Source of the DNA: Conyzicola nivalis
GTDB taxonomy: Bacteria > Actinomycetota > Actinomycetes > Actinomycetales > Microbacteriaceae
Direction of reading: 5' to 3'
Assembly (NCBI RefSeq): GCF_014639655.1
Contig: NZ_BMGB01000002.1
Coordinates: 1 to 64,000, forward strand
DNA length: 64,000 nucleotides
Within the stretch, counting starts at the first letter, position 1. Each line of letters starts with the position of its first letter. Below are positions 45,701 through 52,672 of the stretch, one piece after another. Both the position numbers and the translations under genes were made by a program. A model generated the notes under the pieces. It was not told the DNA's origin and ran no database searches. It saw only the letters and a list, made by a program, of their open reading frames with translations.

Positions 45701-47363
45701 GGTCGGGGATGGTGCCCCCGGATGTCACGGCCAGCCGTTGCGCGCCGGGGCGCCCGGTGATCGTGCCGCCCACGCGGTCCCAGACGATGCGGGGACGCAG
45801 CTCGGCGAACTCGTCGCTGGGGTAGAGCCCGCTCAGCAGGTCGAGCGTCGCGACGTAGGCGCTGCGGGGGAGGGTGGCGAACGGCGCGCTGCGGCGGACG
45901 GTCTCGAACCACTCCTCCACGCCGAGCGGGCCGAGCGCCACCGCGGCGACGGTCTGCTGGGCGAGGACGTCGAGCGGGTTGGCCGGAACGCTGATGGCCT
46001 CGATCTGACCCGACAGCATGCGCTTAGCGGCGACCGCGGTGTGCAGCAGGTCGGCGCGGTGCTTGGGAAAGAGGACGCCCTTCGACGTCTCGCCCACCTG
46101 GTGGCCGGCGCGGCCGATGCGCTGCAGGCCGCTCGCGACCGAGGGCGGCGATTCGACCTGCACGACCAGGTCGACGGCGCCCATGTCGATGCCGAGTTCG
46201 AGCGAACTCGTGGCGACGACGCAGCGCAGCCGACCGCTCTTGAGGTCGTCCTCGATGCCGGCGCGCTGCTCTTTGCTCACGCTGCCGTGGTGGGCGCGGG
46301 CCAGCACCGGCGCGGCTCCCGAGGTGGAGCCGGCCTGCGCCATCATCTGGGCGGGAATCGTTCGTACGGTCCCTGAGCCTGTCGAAGGGACCAGCTCCGC
46401 TTCGACAAGCTCAGCGACCGCCTCTTGAGCGACCGCTTCCCGCTCCTCGGCGATCTCGTTCAGCCGCGCCGTCAGCCGTTCTGCCAGCCGGCGGGAGTTG
46501 GCGAACACGATGGTCGACCGGTGCTCGAAGATCAGGTCGACGATCTTCTCCTCGACGTGCGGCCAGATCGAGCCCTGCGGTTGGGCGCCGGCGGCCGAGC
46601 CCTCCATCGCCGGTGCCGCCCCGAGCTCGGTCATGTCTTCGACCGGCACCACTACGGTGAGGTCGAACTTCTTGGTCGACACCGGCTGCACGATCGACAC
46701 CGGGGACGTTCCGGCGAGGAACCGCGCCACCTCTTCGCGCGGGCGCACCGTCGCCGACAGCCCGATGCGTTGCGCGGGCTTCGCCAGCATGGCGTCGAGG
46801 CGCTCCAGCGAGACGGCCAGGTGGGCGCCGCGCTTGGTCGACGCGACGGCGTGGACCTCGTCGACGATGACGGTCTCGACGCCCATGAGCGTCTCCTTCG
46901 CCGCGCTCGTGAGCATGAGGTAGAGCGACTCGGGAGTGGTGATCAGGATGTCGGGGGGAGTGCGGGCGAGCACGCGGCGGTCTCCGGGGGTGGTGTCGCC
47001 CGACCGCACCCCGACGGTCACCTCGGGCGCCGCGAGGCCGAGCCGCTTGGCGGTCTGCGTCACGCCGACGAGGGGGGCGCGCAGGTTGCGTTCGACGTCG
47101 ACGCCGAGCGCCTTGAGCGGCGAGATGTAGAGCACGCGGGTGCGGTGCAGCGGGTCTTCGGGCGGCGGCACGGAGGCCAGCCGGTCGATCGCCCAGAGGA
47201 ACGCCGCGAGCGTCTTGCCCGATCCGGTGGGTGCCACGACGAGAGCGTGGTTTCCGCTGGAGACGGCCTCCCACGCACCGAGTTGGGCGGCCGTCGGCTC
47301 GCTGAAGGCTCCGTCGAACCACTCCCTGGTCGCCGGAGAAAATCTGCCGAGCACGTCGCTCAT
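42750..47363 (-). CDS. lhr: ATP-dependent DNA helicase Lhr
   Basis: 1537 residues, the usual length for actinobacterial long-form Lhr. Superfamily 2 core: Walker A PTGSGKT near 45-51, DEVHAV (motif II), a second RecA domain with SSLELGIDMG and QRIGRAGHQ (motif VI), then winged helix and the long C-terminal Lhr domains. It translocates 3' to 5' and unwinds RNA:DNA hybrids in mycobacteria. Two palindromic repeats are translated in frame, at about residues 315-332 and 963-990. It precedes nei in the transcript. The ATG at 47363 is chosen because residues before it are not family-like. Confidence 0.95.
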   Translation of the reverse strand: MSDVLGRFSPATREWFDGAFSEPTAAQLGAWEAVSSGNHALVVAPTGSGKTLAAFLWAIDRLASVPPPEDPLHRTRVLYISPLKALGVDVERNLRAPLVGVTQTAKRLGLAAPEVTVGVRSGDTTPGDRRVLARTPPDILITTPESLYLMLTSAAKETLMGVETVIVDEVHAVASTKRGAHLAVSLERLDAMLAKPAQRIGLSATVRPREEVARFLAGTSPVSIVQPVSTKKFDLTVVVPVEDMTELGAAPAMEGSAAGAQPQGSIWPHVEEKIVDLIFEHRSTIVFANSRRLAERLTARLNEIAEEREAVAQEAVAELVEAELVPSTGSGTVRTIPAQMMAQAGSTSGAAPVLARAHHGSVSKEQRAGIEDDLKSGRLRCVVATSSLELGIDMGAVDLVVQVESPPSVASGLQRIGRAGHQVGETSKGVLFPKHRADLLHTAVAAKRMLSGQIEAISVPANPLDVLAQQTVAAVALGPLGVEEWFETVRRSAPFATLPRSAYVATLDLLSGLYPSDEFAELRPRIVWDRVGGTITGRPGAQRLAVTSGGTIPDRGLFGVFMVGEKAARVGELDEEMVYESRVGDVFALGATSWRIEDITHDRVLVSPAFGQPGKVPFWKGDGLGRPAELGRAIGAFTREVSTASGTDGVKERMEAAGLDEFAANNLIAFVADQKQSTGHVPTDKTLVVERFRDELGDWRVILHSPFGMQVHAPWALAVGARVRDRMGMDGAAMASDDGVVVRIPDTDAEPPGAELFVFEPGELQDIVTEEVGGSALFASRFRECAARALLLPRYNPGKRSPLWQQRQRASQLLDVARKFPSFPIVLETVREVLQDVYDLPALVGVAGEIESRSIRIVETETDVPSPFARSLLFGYVAAFMYEGDSPLAERRAAALSLDSTLLAELLGRAELRELLDAGVIEQTELELQRLAADRRAKDAEGIVDVLRLLGPLSTQEIRERSWLSRSASDVSKPSEDEVSIRSLGELLNQLARDNRVLRVTIAGTERWAGIEDAARLRDSLGVPLPIGVPAAFIEPVADPLGDLIGRFARTHGPFTVADAASRFGLGVAVVLDTLRRLASERRVIEGEFRPGATGSEWCDVEVLRRLRSRSLAALRHEVEPVDAPTLGRFLPAWQHVGSNLTGIDGLVQVIDQLSGVALPASAWETLVLPARLRNYSPAWLDELTLTGEVVWSGRGSLPGSDGWVSLHLAETAPLTLAEPSGDETTELQRSILANLAGGGAFFFRQLSGAVGSMDDKELTTALWDLVWAGLVTNDTFSPLRSYLGGKAAPKRAPSRSRAYRGRARPSLPSQAGAPNVGGRWSLLPLAEGDTTIRAKSMAELLLERHGVVTRGAVVSEGIRGGFSLAYKVLSGFEEIGRARRGYFVEGLGAAQFATGATVDRLRAFTKDDASTAPPAAITLAATDPAQPYGAALPWPAADADEPRGHRPGRKAGSLVVLVDGELAVYVERGGKTVLTFSTDEEALAAASASLASIVRTGLGKLRIEQVDGVSITGTPLGIALGDAGFSATPRGLSLRA
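44395..44476. repeat. Palindromic repeat (GGTTGAGTAG...CTACTCAACC type) inside lhr
   Basis: An 82-bp inverted repeat: the left arm 44395-44430 and right arm to 44476 share TGGTTGAGTAG, GCCAGCGA and GTATCGAAACC around an 11-bp centre. It is read through in frame as about 27 residues of Lhr. Confidence 0.85.
46368..46419. repeat. Palindromic repeat (CTGAGCCTGTCGAAG type) inside lhr
   Basis: Two 20-bp arms (46368-46387 and 46400-46419) match at 18 positions around a 12-bp centre. The core GCCTGTCGAA is shared with the palindrome at 10876-10928. It is translated in frame as part of Lhr. Confidence 0.85.
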
Positions 47364-47448
47364 CCGTCCATCTTCTCCCGAGCCGCCGACATCCGCTGAC
47401 TCGCACGGTTGTGAGCGACGGATGCCCCGCGATGGGTAACAATGGAGC

Positions 47449-47991
47449 ATGAGCTCCGTAGGCACCCCAGATCCCAATTCCGGCTGGCTGTCAGAAGAGG
47501 AGCTGGCCGAGACCCGGCGCCGACTCCCGCTGCTCTACGTGGAGGCCATCCCGGTCCGCGTCGACGGACTCGGACGCGTCACCGAGGTCGGAATGCTCCT
47601 GCGCGCGTCGCTCGAAGGCGCGATCACCCGCACCCTCGTTTCCGGCCGCGTCATGTACGGCGAGACGCTGCGCGACGCGCTGTTCCGCCATCTCGAGAAG
47701 GACCTCGGACCGATGGCGTTCCCCCTGCTGCCCGCCAGCCCGGTGCCGTTCAACGTCGCCGAGTTCTTCCCCTGGCCGAGCGACAGCAAGTTCACCGACG
47801 CCCGCCAGCACGCGGTCGCCCTCGCCTACGTCGTGCCCGTGACAGGCACCTGCGAACCGCGCCAAGACGCCCTCGAGCTGACCTGGATGACCCCGGCCGA
47901 GGCCGTGTCGCCCAGCATCTCCGCCGACATGGAGGGCGGCCGGGGCGCTCTGGTGCGCGCCGCGCTCGCCTCGGTGGGCGTTCTGCCCTAG
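47449..47991 (+). CDS. DUF4916 / Nudix-like protein with degenerate box
   Basis: 180 residues with a Nudix fold. The expected box G-x5-E-x7-REUXEE reads GRVMYGETLRDALFRHLEKD: the first Gly and Glu and the Arg are kept, but the metal-binding Glu positions are His, Lys and Asp, so pyrophosphohydrolase activity is doubtful. This looks like the actinobacterial DUF4916 group, of unknown function. It begins 85 bases from the lhr start on the other strand. Confidence 0.75.
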   Translation: MSSVGTPDPNSGWLSEEELAETRRRLPLLYVEAIPVRVDGLGRVTEVGMLLRASLEGAITRTLVSGRVMYGETLRDALFRHLEKDLGPMAFPLLPASPVPFNVAEFFPWPSDSKFTDARQHAVALAYVVPVTGTCEPRQDALELTWMTPAEAVSPSISADMEGGRGALVRAALASVGVLP

Positions 47992-48467
47992 CGGCTCATC
48001 CGGATCTCGGGCAGGTCCGTGCCGAAGAGCGAACCGATGCGTCGCCGCGAGTCCGGTCCGAACTTGTTACGACGATAGAACCTGTGGGCGGCCCGGTTGC
48101 TCTCCGAGATCCAGAGATACGTGGCATCCGTCTCGGCGGCGAGCAATTCGCTCCCGATCCCCGACCTCTGGAACCCCGGCGCGACGTAGCAGAAGTACAC
48201 CTCGACGACCTCGGCGTAGCCCTCGTCGCGGCCGGGGCCGAAGCCCACGAACCCGACGACGTCGCCGTCGACCTCCGCGACGTACTGGGCGTACTCCTCG
48301 CCGCGCGTCACGAACCGCTGCCACAGCTGCGCCATCACGGCCGGACTCAGCTCGGCGAGGACGTCGGGCGGCAGCACACCGGCGTACAACTCGGCCCAGC
48401 ACTGCGAGTGCAGCACCCCAAGGCGGTCAGCGTCGTGGAGTGAGGCGCGGCGGACAACCGTAGTCAT
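47988..48467 (-). CDS. GNAT family N-acetyltransferase
   Basis: 159 residues with YFCYVAPGFQRSGIGSELLAAE as the acetyl-CoA binding strand and loop (about 90-111), and SNRAAHRFYRRNKF at the C-terminal end. The substrate is unknown. ATG 48467 lies 6 nt after TAACCT on the minus strand. It overlaps the DUF4916 gene tail to tail by 4 nt. Confidence 0.85.
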   Translation of the reverse strand: MTTVVRRASLHDADRLGVLHSQCWAELYAGVLPPDVLAELSPAVMAQLWQRFVTRGEEYAQYVAEVDGDVVGFVGFGPGRDEGYAEVVEVYFCYVAPGFQRSGIGSELLAAETDATYLWISESNRAAHRFYRRNKFGPDSRRRIGSLFGTDLPEIRMSR

Positions 48468-48479
48468 GAGCAAAGGTTA
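48468..48479 (-). promoter_or_regulatory. Leaderless promoter (-10 TAACCT) of the GNAT gene
   Basis: Minus strand TAACCT (48479-48474), 6 nt, ATG 48467. Confidence 0.45.
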
Positions 48480-48512
48480 GTACTGCGGGCGGCGCGGGGG
48501 CACTACCAAAAT

Positions 48513-48546
48513 GGACCCCGCTCCGACCGAAGTCGGGGCGGGGCCC
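48513..48546 (-). terminator. Terminator of the DEAD-box helicase gene
   Basis: A 15-bp stem (48513-48527 with 48532-48546, two imperfect pairs) is followed on the minus strand by ATTTTGG. It starts 19 bases beyond the stop. Confidence 0.75.
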
Positions 48547-48565
48547 ATCGAGATGTCGAGAGCTA

Positions 48566-50077
48566 TCAGCCCTGGGCGCGACGACCCTGGCGACGTGCGC
48601 CGCCGGCCTGCTCGGCGTAGCCGGAGTTGCCGCCGGTCGAGGTCGAGTAGGTGCGAGGGGCGGATGCTGCGGCTGCGGGACGTCCGCCGGTGGCGCCACC
48701 ACGACGAGCGCCACCACCGGCGCGGCCGCCGGCAGCGGGTGCACCGGCTGCTGCCGGGCGTCCGTTGCGGTCACGGCGGGGAGCAGCGTCTGCGCCACCC
48801 TCGCGGTTGGTGCGCTTGCGCTGGGCGTTGGCGCCCTGGCTGCGTCCACCCTGGCTCTGTCCGCGAACGGGCTCGGCGGCGCGGGGCAGCGGCTTCACGT
48901 ACTCGGCGACCTCGCCGACGAGGGCGAGGACGGCGGGCGAGTCCGCGGTCACCCGCTGCGGGGTGACGGTGATGGCCGCCTTGCGCAGCAGCTGCGCGGT
49001 GTCCTTGCGCTGCTCGGGCAGAACGAGGGTGACGACCTCGCCTTCCTTGCCGGCACGGGCGGTGCGGCCCGAGCGGTGCAGGTAGGCCTTGTGCTCGGCC
49101 GGCGGGTCGACGTGGATCACGAGTTCGATGTCGTCGACGTGCACGCCGCGGGCGGCGACGTCGGTCGCGACGAGAACGCGGCTCGTGCCGGCCGCGAAGG
49201 CCGCGAGGTTGCGGTCGCGGGCGACCTGCGAGAGGTTGCCGTGCAGGTCGACGGCCGGGATGCCGGCGTCGGTCAGCTGGCGGGCGAGCTTCTTGGCGTG
49301 GTGCTTGGTGCGCATGAACAGGATGCGACGGCCCTGGCCCGAGGCCAGCTTCTCGATGAGCAGGCGCTTGGCCTCGACCGAGTCGACCTCGAACACGTGG
49401 TGGGTCATGGCCGAGACGTGGCTGGTGGCCTCGTCGACCGAGTGCAGCACCTCGTTGTGGAGGTAGCGGCGGACCAGCTTGTCCACGCCGTTGTCGAGCG
49501 TGGCGCTGAACAGCATGCGCTGTCCGCTGGAGGGAGTCTTGTCCATGATGCGGGTCACGACGGGAAGGAAACCGAGGTCGGCCATGTGGTCGGCCTCGTC
49601 GAGGATCGAGATCTCGACCGAGTCGAGGTTGACGAAGCCCTGCTTCATGAGGTCTTCGAGGCGGCCGGGGCAGGCGACGACGATGTCGACACCGGCCTTG
49701 AGGGCCGCGACCTGGCGCTGCTGGCTGACGCCACCGAAGATGGTGGTCGACTTGAGGCCGTAGGCGTCAGCGAGCGGGGTGAGCGCGACGGTGATCTGGG
49801 TGGCGAGCTCGCGGGTCGGGGCGAGGATGAGCGCGAGTGGGCGGTTCGGGCGGCGGCTGCCACCGGCGAGCTTGCCGGCGAGACGCGCGACCATGGGGAT
49901 CGAGAAGGCGAGGGTCTTGCCCGAGCCGGTCTTACCGCGGCCGAGAACGTCGCGGCCCGACAGGGTGTCGGGGAGCGTGTCGACCTGGATCGGGAACGGG
50001 GCGTCGATTCCCTGGGCGGCGAGGGCCGCGACGAGGGGAGCCGGAACGCCGAGCGCGGCGAAGGAGTTTTCTGACAT
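48566..50077 (-). CDS. DEAD-box RNA helicase (RhlE/DeaD type)
   Basis: 503 residues: Q motif region PFPIQVDTLP, Walker A GRGKTGSGKT (46-55), PTRELA, DEAD near 160, SAT in FSATLD, and HRSGRTARAG (motif VI). From about 400 the tail is basic, Gly/Ala/Arg-rich and low-complexity, the RNA-binding form seen in cold-stress and ribosome-assembly helicases. It is preceded by a gene-free region that contains two classes of repeat and perhaps a 200-nt leader. Confidence 0.93.
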   Translation of the reverse strand: MSENSFAALGVPAPLVAALAAQGIDAPFPIQVDTLPDTLSGRDVLGRGKTGSGKTLAFSIPMVARLAGKLAGGSRRPNRPLALILAPTRELATQITVALTPLADAYGLKSTTIFGGVSQQRQVAALKAGVDIVVACPGRLEDLMKQGFVNLDSVEISILDEADHMADLGFLPVVTRIMDKTPSSGQRMLFSATLDNGVDKLVRRYLHNEVLHSVDEATSHVSAMTHHVFEVDSVEAKRLLIEKLASGQGRRILFMRTKHHAKKLARQLTDAGIPAVDLHGNLSQVARDRNLAAFAAGTSRVLVATDVAARGVHVDDIELVIHVDPPAEHKAYLHRSGRTARAGKEGEVVTLVLPEQRKDTAQLLRKAAITVTPQRVTADSPAVLALVGEVAEYVKPLPRAAEPVRGQSQGGRSQGANAQRKRTNREGGADAAPRRDRNGRPAAAGAPAAGGRAGGGARRGGATGGRPAAAASAPRTYSTSTGGNSGYAEQAGGARRQGRRAQG

Positions 50078-50105
50078 GAAGGTGTTGGTGCCTTTCGGGC
50101 ATCAG

Positions 50106-50145
50106 CCGGTTGAGTAGGGCGCTCTAGCGCCCGGATCGAAACCGG
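50106..50145. repeat. Short palindrome related to the GGTTGAGTAG family
   Basis: CCGGTTGAGTAGGGCGC is followed by a complementary GCGCCC and ends TCGAAACCGG. The outer CCGGTT/AACCGG and inner GGGCGC/GCGCCC pair. It lies 29 bases upstream of the helicase start. Confidence 0.65.
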
Positions 50146-50326
50146 ACAGAGTGGCGAAGGTGGCGATGGCCACATCCGTTCGCCGGAGAAAGTTTCTACG
50201 AGCCCTGTGCTTTTGATCGGCACGGGCGAGAAGAGGGAGCGTTCAACGACGCAGGGAGTCCGTCATGGACTCGCAAGTGCCTTAACGCTAGCACACCCCG
50301 TTTTTCGCCCGCCGGTTCCTGCCCCG

Positions 50327-50412
50327 CTGCCAAATGAAGGAGATTTCGATGATGAGGGCCGCGCATCCCAGCGAAGGTGTGACTCGACCCCTAGTTTTCC
50401 TTCATTTGGCAG
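50327..50412 (-). repeat. 86-bp inverted-end repeat element, copy C
   Basis: Left end CTGCCAAATGAAGGAGATTT (50327-50346); right end finishes TCATTTGGCAG at 50412. Relative to copies A, B and D both arms carry matching changes (G1 to C, C10 to A), so the ends stay complementary. The core, read on the minus strand, carries TCGAGTCACACC and GGATGCGCGGCCC. Confidence 0.8.
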
Positions 50413-50489
50413 AAGGGTGGGTCGGATGCTGCGGCTCACGTGTCGCGCCGGCCCCGTGTCATCCGCCCGCCCGTATCCCACCGCACCCC

Positions 50490-50574
50490 GTGCCAAATGC
50501 AGGAGATTTCTGCGAGACGGGCCGCGCATCCCCGTAAACCTGTGACTCGACGCGAAATCTCCTGCATTTGGTAC
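50490..50574 (-). repeat. 85-bp inverted-end repeat element, copy D
   Basis: Ends 50490-50509 and 50555-50574 are identical to those of copy A. The core is inverted relative to A and B (minus strand CGCGTCGAGTCACAGG, then GGGATGCGCGGCCCG). It lies 14 bases beyond the stop of the leftward DUF1684 gene and 77 bases from copy C. Confidence 0.85.
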
Positions 50575-50588
50575 GCGGGCGCGGGCGG

Positions 50589-51197
50589 TCAGTACGAGCC
50601 GAAGTAACGCTCGCCCACCGGGATCTCGACCGGCACGCGGTTCCCGGGTGGGGCGAGCGGGCACGCCCAGGCCGGGTCGTAGGCGCACGACGGGTTGTAC
50701 GCGAAGTTGAAATCGAGCACGAGCGACGTCGTCGACGACTGCAGCAGCGCGCCCTTGATCGAGTCGACGAGGTAGCGGCCGCCGCCGTAGGTTCCGCCGT
50801 GTGTGCCCGCGAGACCGTCGCGCACGGGAACGAAGATCCCGCCGCCGTAGCTCGTCAGCCGCCAGACGTCGAGCGAGCCGACCCCCGGAACCACCGCGAT
50901 GCCCAGCCGGTCGAACGGCACGACGCCGTCGGTTCCGGTCTCGAAGTCGAAGTGGGCGGGCTCGGCCTCCTCGATCTCGACCTCGAAGCGCCAGGCCGGG
51001 TCGTACGGTTCGACCGGCAGTCCGGCGAACGCGGGCAGGTCGGCCTCCATGACGGGGGTCGACGGATGCTGCGCGAAAAGCCGATCGCGCTGGGTGCGCC
51101 ACAGCGTGTGGCCCTCCGCGGGATCGGGGGTGGCGCGCACCCGCTCGTAGAGGGCGAACACCTGCCGGCGCCAGTCGGCGACTTCGAGAGCGGTCAT
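50589..51197 (-). CDS. DUF1684 family protein
   Basis: 202 residues. Typical features are WRRQVFALYERVRATPDPAEGHTLWRTQRDRLF, the repeat-like beta strands in the middle (YGGGIFVPVRDGLAGTHGGTYGGGRYLVDSIKGA), and the end LDFNFAYNPSCAYDPAWACPLAPPGNRVPV, which is the most conserved part of the family. Function unknown. The start follows TAGCCT by 6 nt; the TAG in that hexamer is the stop codon of the preceding SDR gene. Confidence 0.9.
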   Translation of the reverse strand: MTALEVADWRRQVFALYERVRATPDPAEGHTLWRTQRDRLFAQHPSTPVMEADLPAFAGLPVEPYDPAWRFEVEIEEAEPAHFDFETGTDGVVPFDRLGIAVVPGVGSLDVWRLTSYGGGIFVPVRDGLAGTHGGTYGGGRYLVDSIKGALLQSSTTSLVLDFNFAYNPSCAYDPAWACPLAPPGNRVPVEIPVGERYFGSY

Positions 51198-51209
51198 GGC
51201 GTAAGGCTA
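51198..51209 (-). promoter_or_regulatory. Leaderless promoter of the DUF1684 gene overlapping the SDR stop codon
   Basis: Minus strand TAGCCT (51209-51204), 6 nt, ATG 51197. TAG at 51209-51207 also ends the upstream SDR gene. Confidence 0.45.
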
Positions 51210-52046
51210 GCCCGCGACCCAGGTGCGGGTCAGCGCCTGCACCGCGGAACCGTCGAGGTCGGCGAACTTGGTGCCGACGAAGGCCCGCGCACTGTCGGAG
51301 GTCTGGGCGCGGGCGGGAGGCGCATCCGCGACCAACACCGCGACGATCGCGGCGGCGGCATCCGCCGACGACTGCGCCTTCGAGAACGACGATCCCGACG
51401 CGGCGAGGTAGCCGGCGAGGGCCGGGCCGTACGCGCCGGCCTCGGCGACCATCTTCGCCGACGACAGGCCGATGTTCGGCACGAACTCGCTCGCCACGGC
51501 GCCCGGCTCGACGACCGAGACGCGGACGCCCACGGTCGCGGCGACGGGCGCGAGCGACTCCATAAAGCCCTCCACCGCGAACTTCGCCGCGCAGTACGCC
51601 TCGCTGAACGGCTGCCCGACCGCGCCGCCGACGCTCGAGACCGTGACGACCCGGCCGCCCGACGCGCGCAGCAGCGGCATCGCGGCCTTGGTCACGGCGA
51701 CGACGCCGAAGAAGTTGACCTCCATGACCTGGCGCACGTCGTCGAGCGTCTCGTTCTCGATGGTCGCGACGTGGCCCGCGCCGGCGTTGTTGACGAGGGC
51801 GTCGAGGCGACCGTGGTCGGCGATCACCGAGGCGACGCAGGCGTCGATGGAGGCGGGGTCGGTGACGTCGAGCTGGCGGATGTCGACGGTCACGCCGTTC
51901 GCGGAGGCCGCGTCACGCAGTGCGCCCGCCTTCGCGAGGTCGCGCATGGTCGCGATGACGGTGTGGCCGGCGGCAGCGGACTGCAGCGCGATTTCGAGGC
52001 CGATTCCGCTGGACGTGCCGGTGATGAGGGTGATGGGGGAGGTCAT
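51207..52046 (-). CDS. SDR family oxidoreductase
   Basis: 279 residues, classical SDR: cofactor motif TGTSSGIG (9-16), NNAGAGH, a catalytic Ser in VTVSSVGG and YCAAK. LDALVNNAGAGHVATIEN and the C-terminal FVGTKFADLDG are like short-chain dehydrogenases of broad carbonyl specificity. The substrate is unknown. Confidence 0.9.
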   Translation of the reverse strand: MTSPITLITGTSSGIGLEIALQSAAAGHTVIATMRDLAKAGALRDAASANGVTVDIRQLDVTDPASIDACVASVIADHGRLDALVNNAGAGHVATIENETLDDVRQVMEVNFFGVVAVTKAAMPLLRASGGRVVTVSSVGGAVGQPFSEAYCAAKFAVEGFMESLAPVAATVGVRVSVVEPGAVASEFVPNIGLSSAKMVAEAGAYGPALAGYLAASGSSFSKAQSSADAAAAIVAVLVADAPPARAQTSDSARAFVGTKFADLDGSAVQALTRTWVAG

Positions 52047-52059
52047 GGATTCGAGGCTA
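52047..52059 (-). promoter_or_regulatory. Leaderless promoter (-10 TAGCCT) of the SDR gene
   Basis: Minus strand TAGCCT (52059-52054), 7 nt, ATG 52046. Confidence 0.4.
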
Positions 52060-52097
52060 CGCCCGCGCCCGGCGTCGGGTGGTGGGCGTGCGCGGCG

Positions 52098-52592
52098 TCA
52101 CCAGTCGCGCGCGAGACGCCTGATCGCGACCGCGCGCCACTGCCAGAACCCCCAGTAGGCGAGCCAGAGCACGGGGGTGAGCGCGCCGGCGTCGAACTCG
52201 AGCTGGTCGCGGTAGAGCGTGCGGCCGTCCGATTGCGCCGACACCGCCATGCGGTGGTGCCAGTGCTTCGTCAGGGTCAGCGGCCAGCTGAGGCCGCGGC
52301 CGGTGTCGTGCACGATCCGCACCCGGGTGGGACTCTCGTGTTTGCCGTGCACGTGGTCCAGGCGCTCCTCGGTGCGGATGGCGATGATCTGCTCGCCGGC
52401 CGGCACCAGGCCGAACGCCTTGGCCGCGACCCGGTGTTCGCCCTCGCTCCACGTCTCCTGGAACCCTTCTTCGTCGAGCGAGGTGAACACCATCAACGGC
52501 GACGACACCTGTCGGAATACCGCGGGACTGCGTAGCGCCTGCCACGCCGCATCCGGCTCGCAATCCAGAACGAGCTTCAAGAGGACTCTCAT
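52098..52592 (-). CDS. SRPBCC-like protein of unknown function
   Basis: 164 residues, mixed alpha/beta, with the pattern of a START/Bet v1 fold: an initial strand and helix (CEPDAAWQALRSPAVFRQVSSPLMVF), WSEGEHRVAAKAFGLVPAGEQIIAI and a Trp-rich C-terminal helix (LWLAYWGFWQWRAVAIRRL). It could bind a lipid or small hydrophobic ligand. CAGACT-GGTCGC-ATG resembles a leaderless start. Confidence 0.7.
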   Translation of the reverse strand: MRVLLKLVLDCEPDAAWQALRSPAVFRQVSSPLMVFTSLDEEGFQETWSEGEHRVAAKAFGLVPAGEQIIAIRTEERLDHVHGKHESPTRVRIVHDTGRGLSWPLTLTKHWHHRMAVSAQSDGRTLYRDQLEFDAGALTPVLWLAYWGFWQWRAVAIRRLARDW

Positions 52593-52672
52593 GCGACCAG
52601 TCTGCCCTCGTGCCGCGGGAATTCAGGCTGCGCGCGTAGCGTTTTGATTGCTAACCCCCCTAAGGAGCACTA

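Larger units (their letters stand above)
50078..50588. other. Gene-free region with leader and repeats
   Basis: 511 bases without a gene. From the helicase end it holds a 40-bp palindrome (50106-50145), a small hairpin GAGTCC-N5-GGACTC (50256-50272), a possible minus-strand -10 TAGCGT near 50290, and repeat copies C and D. A helicase mRNA starting near 50280 would have a leader of about 200 nt, as is common for autoregulated RNA helicase genes; this is inference. Confidence 0.5.

Noticed and set aside
18602-50574. Interpreting the repeated 85-bp elements as CRISPR or integron attC sites
   Set aside because: Copies are dispersed, not arrayed with spacers, and lack attC core sites (GTTRRRY) or a nearby integrase or cas gene.
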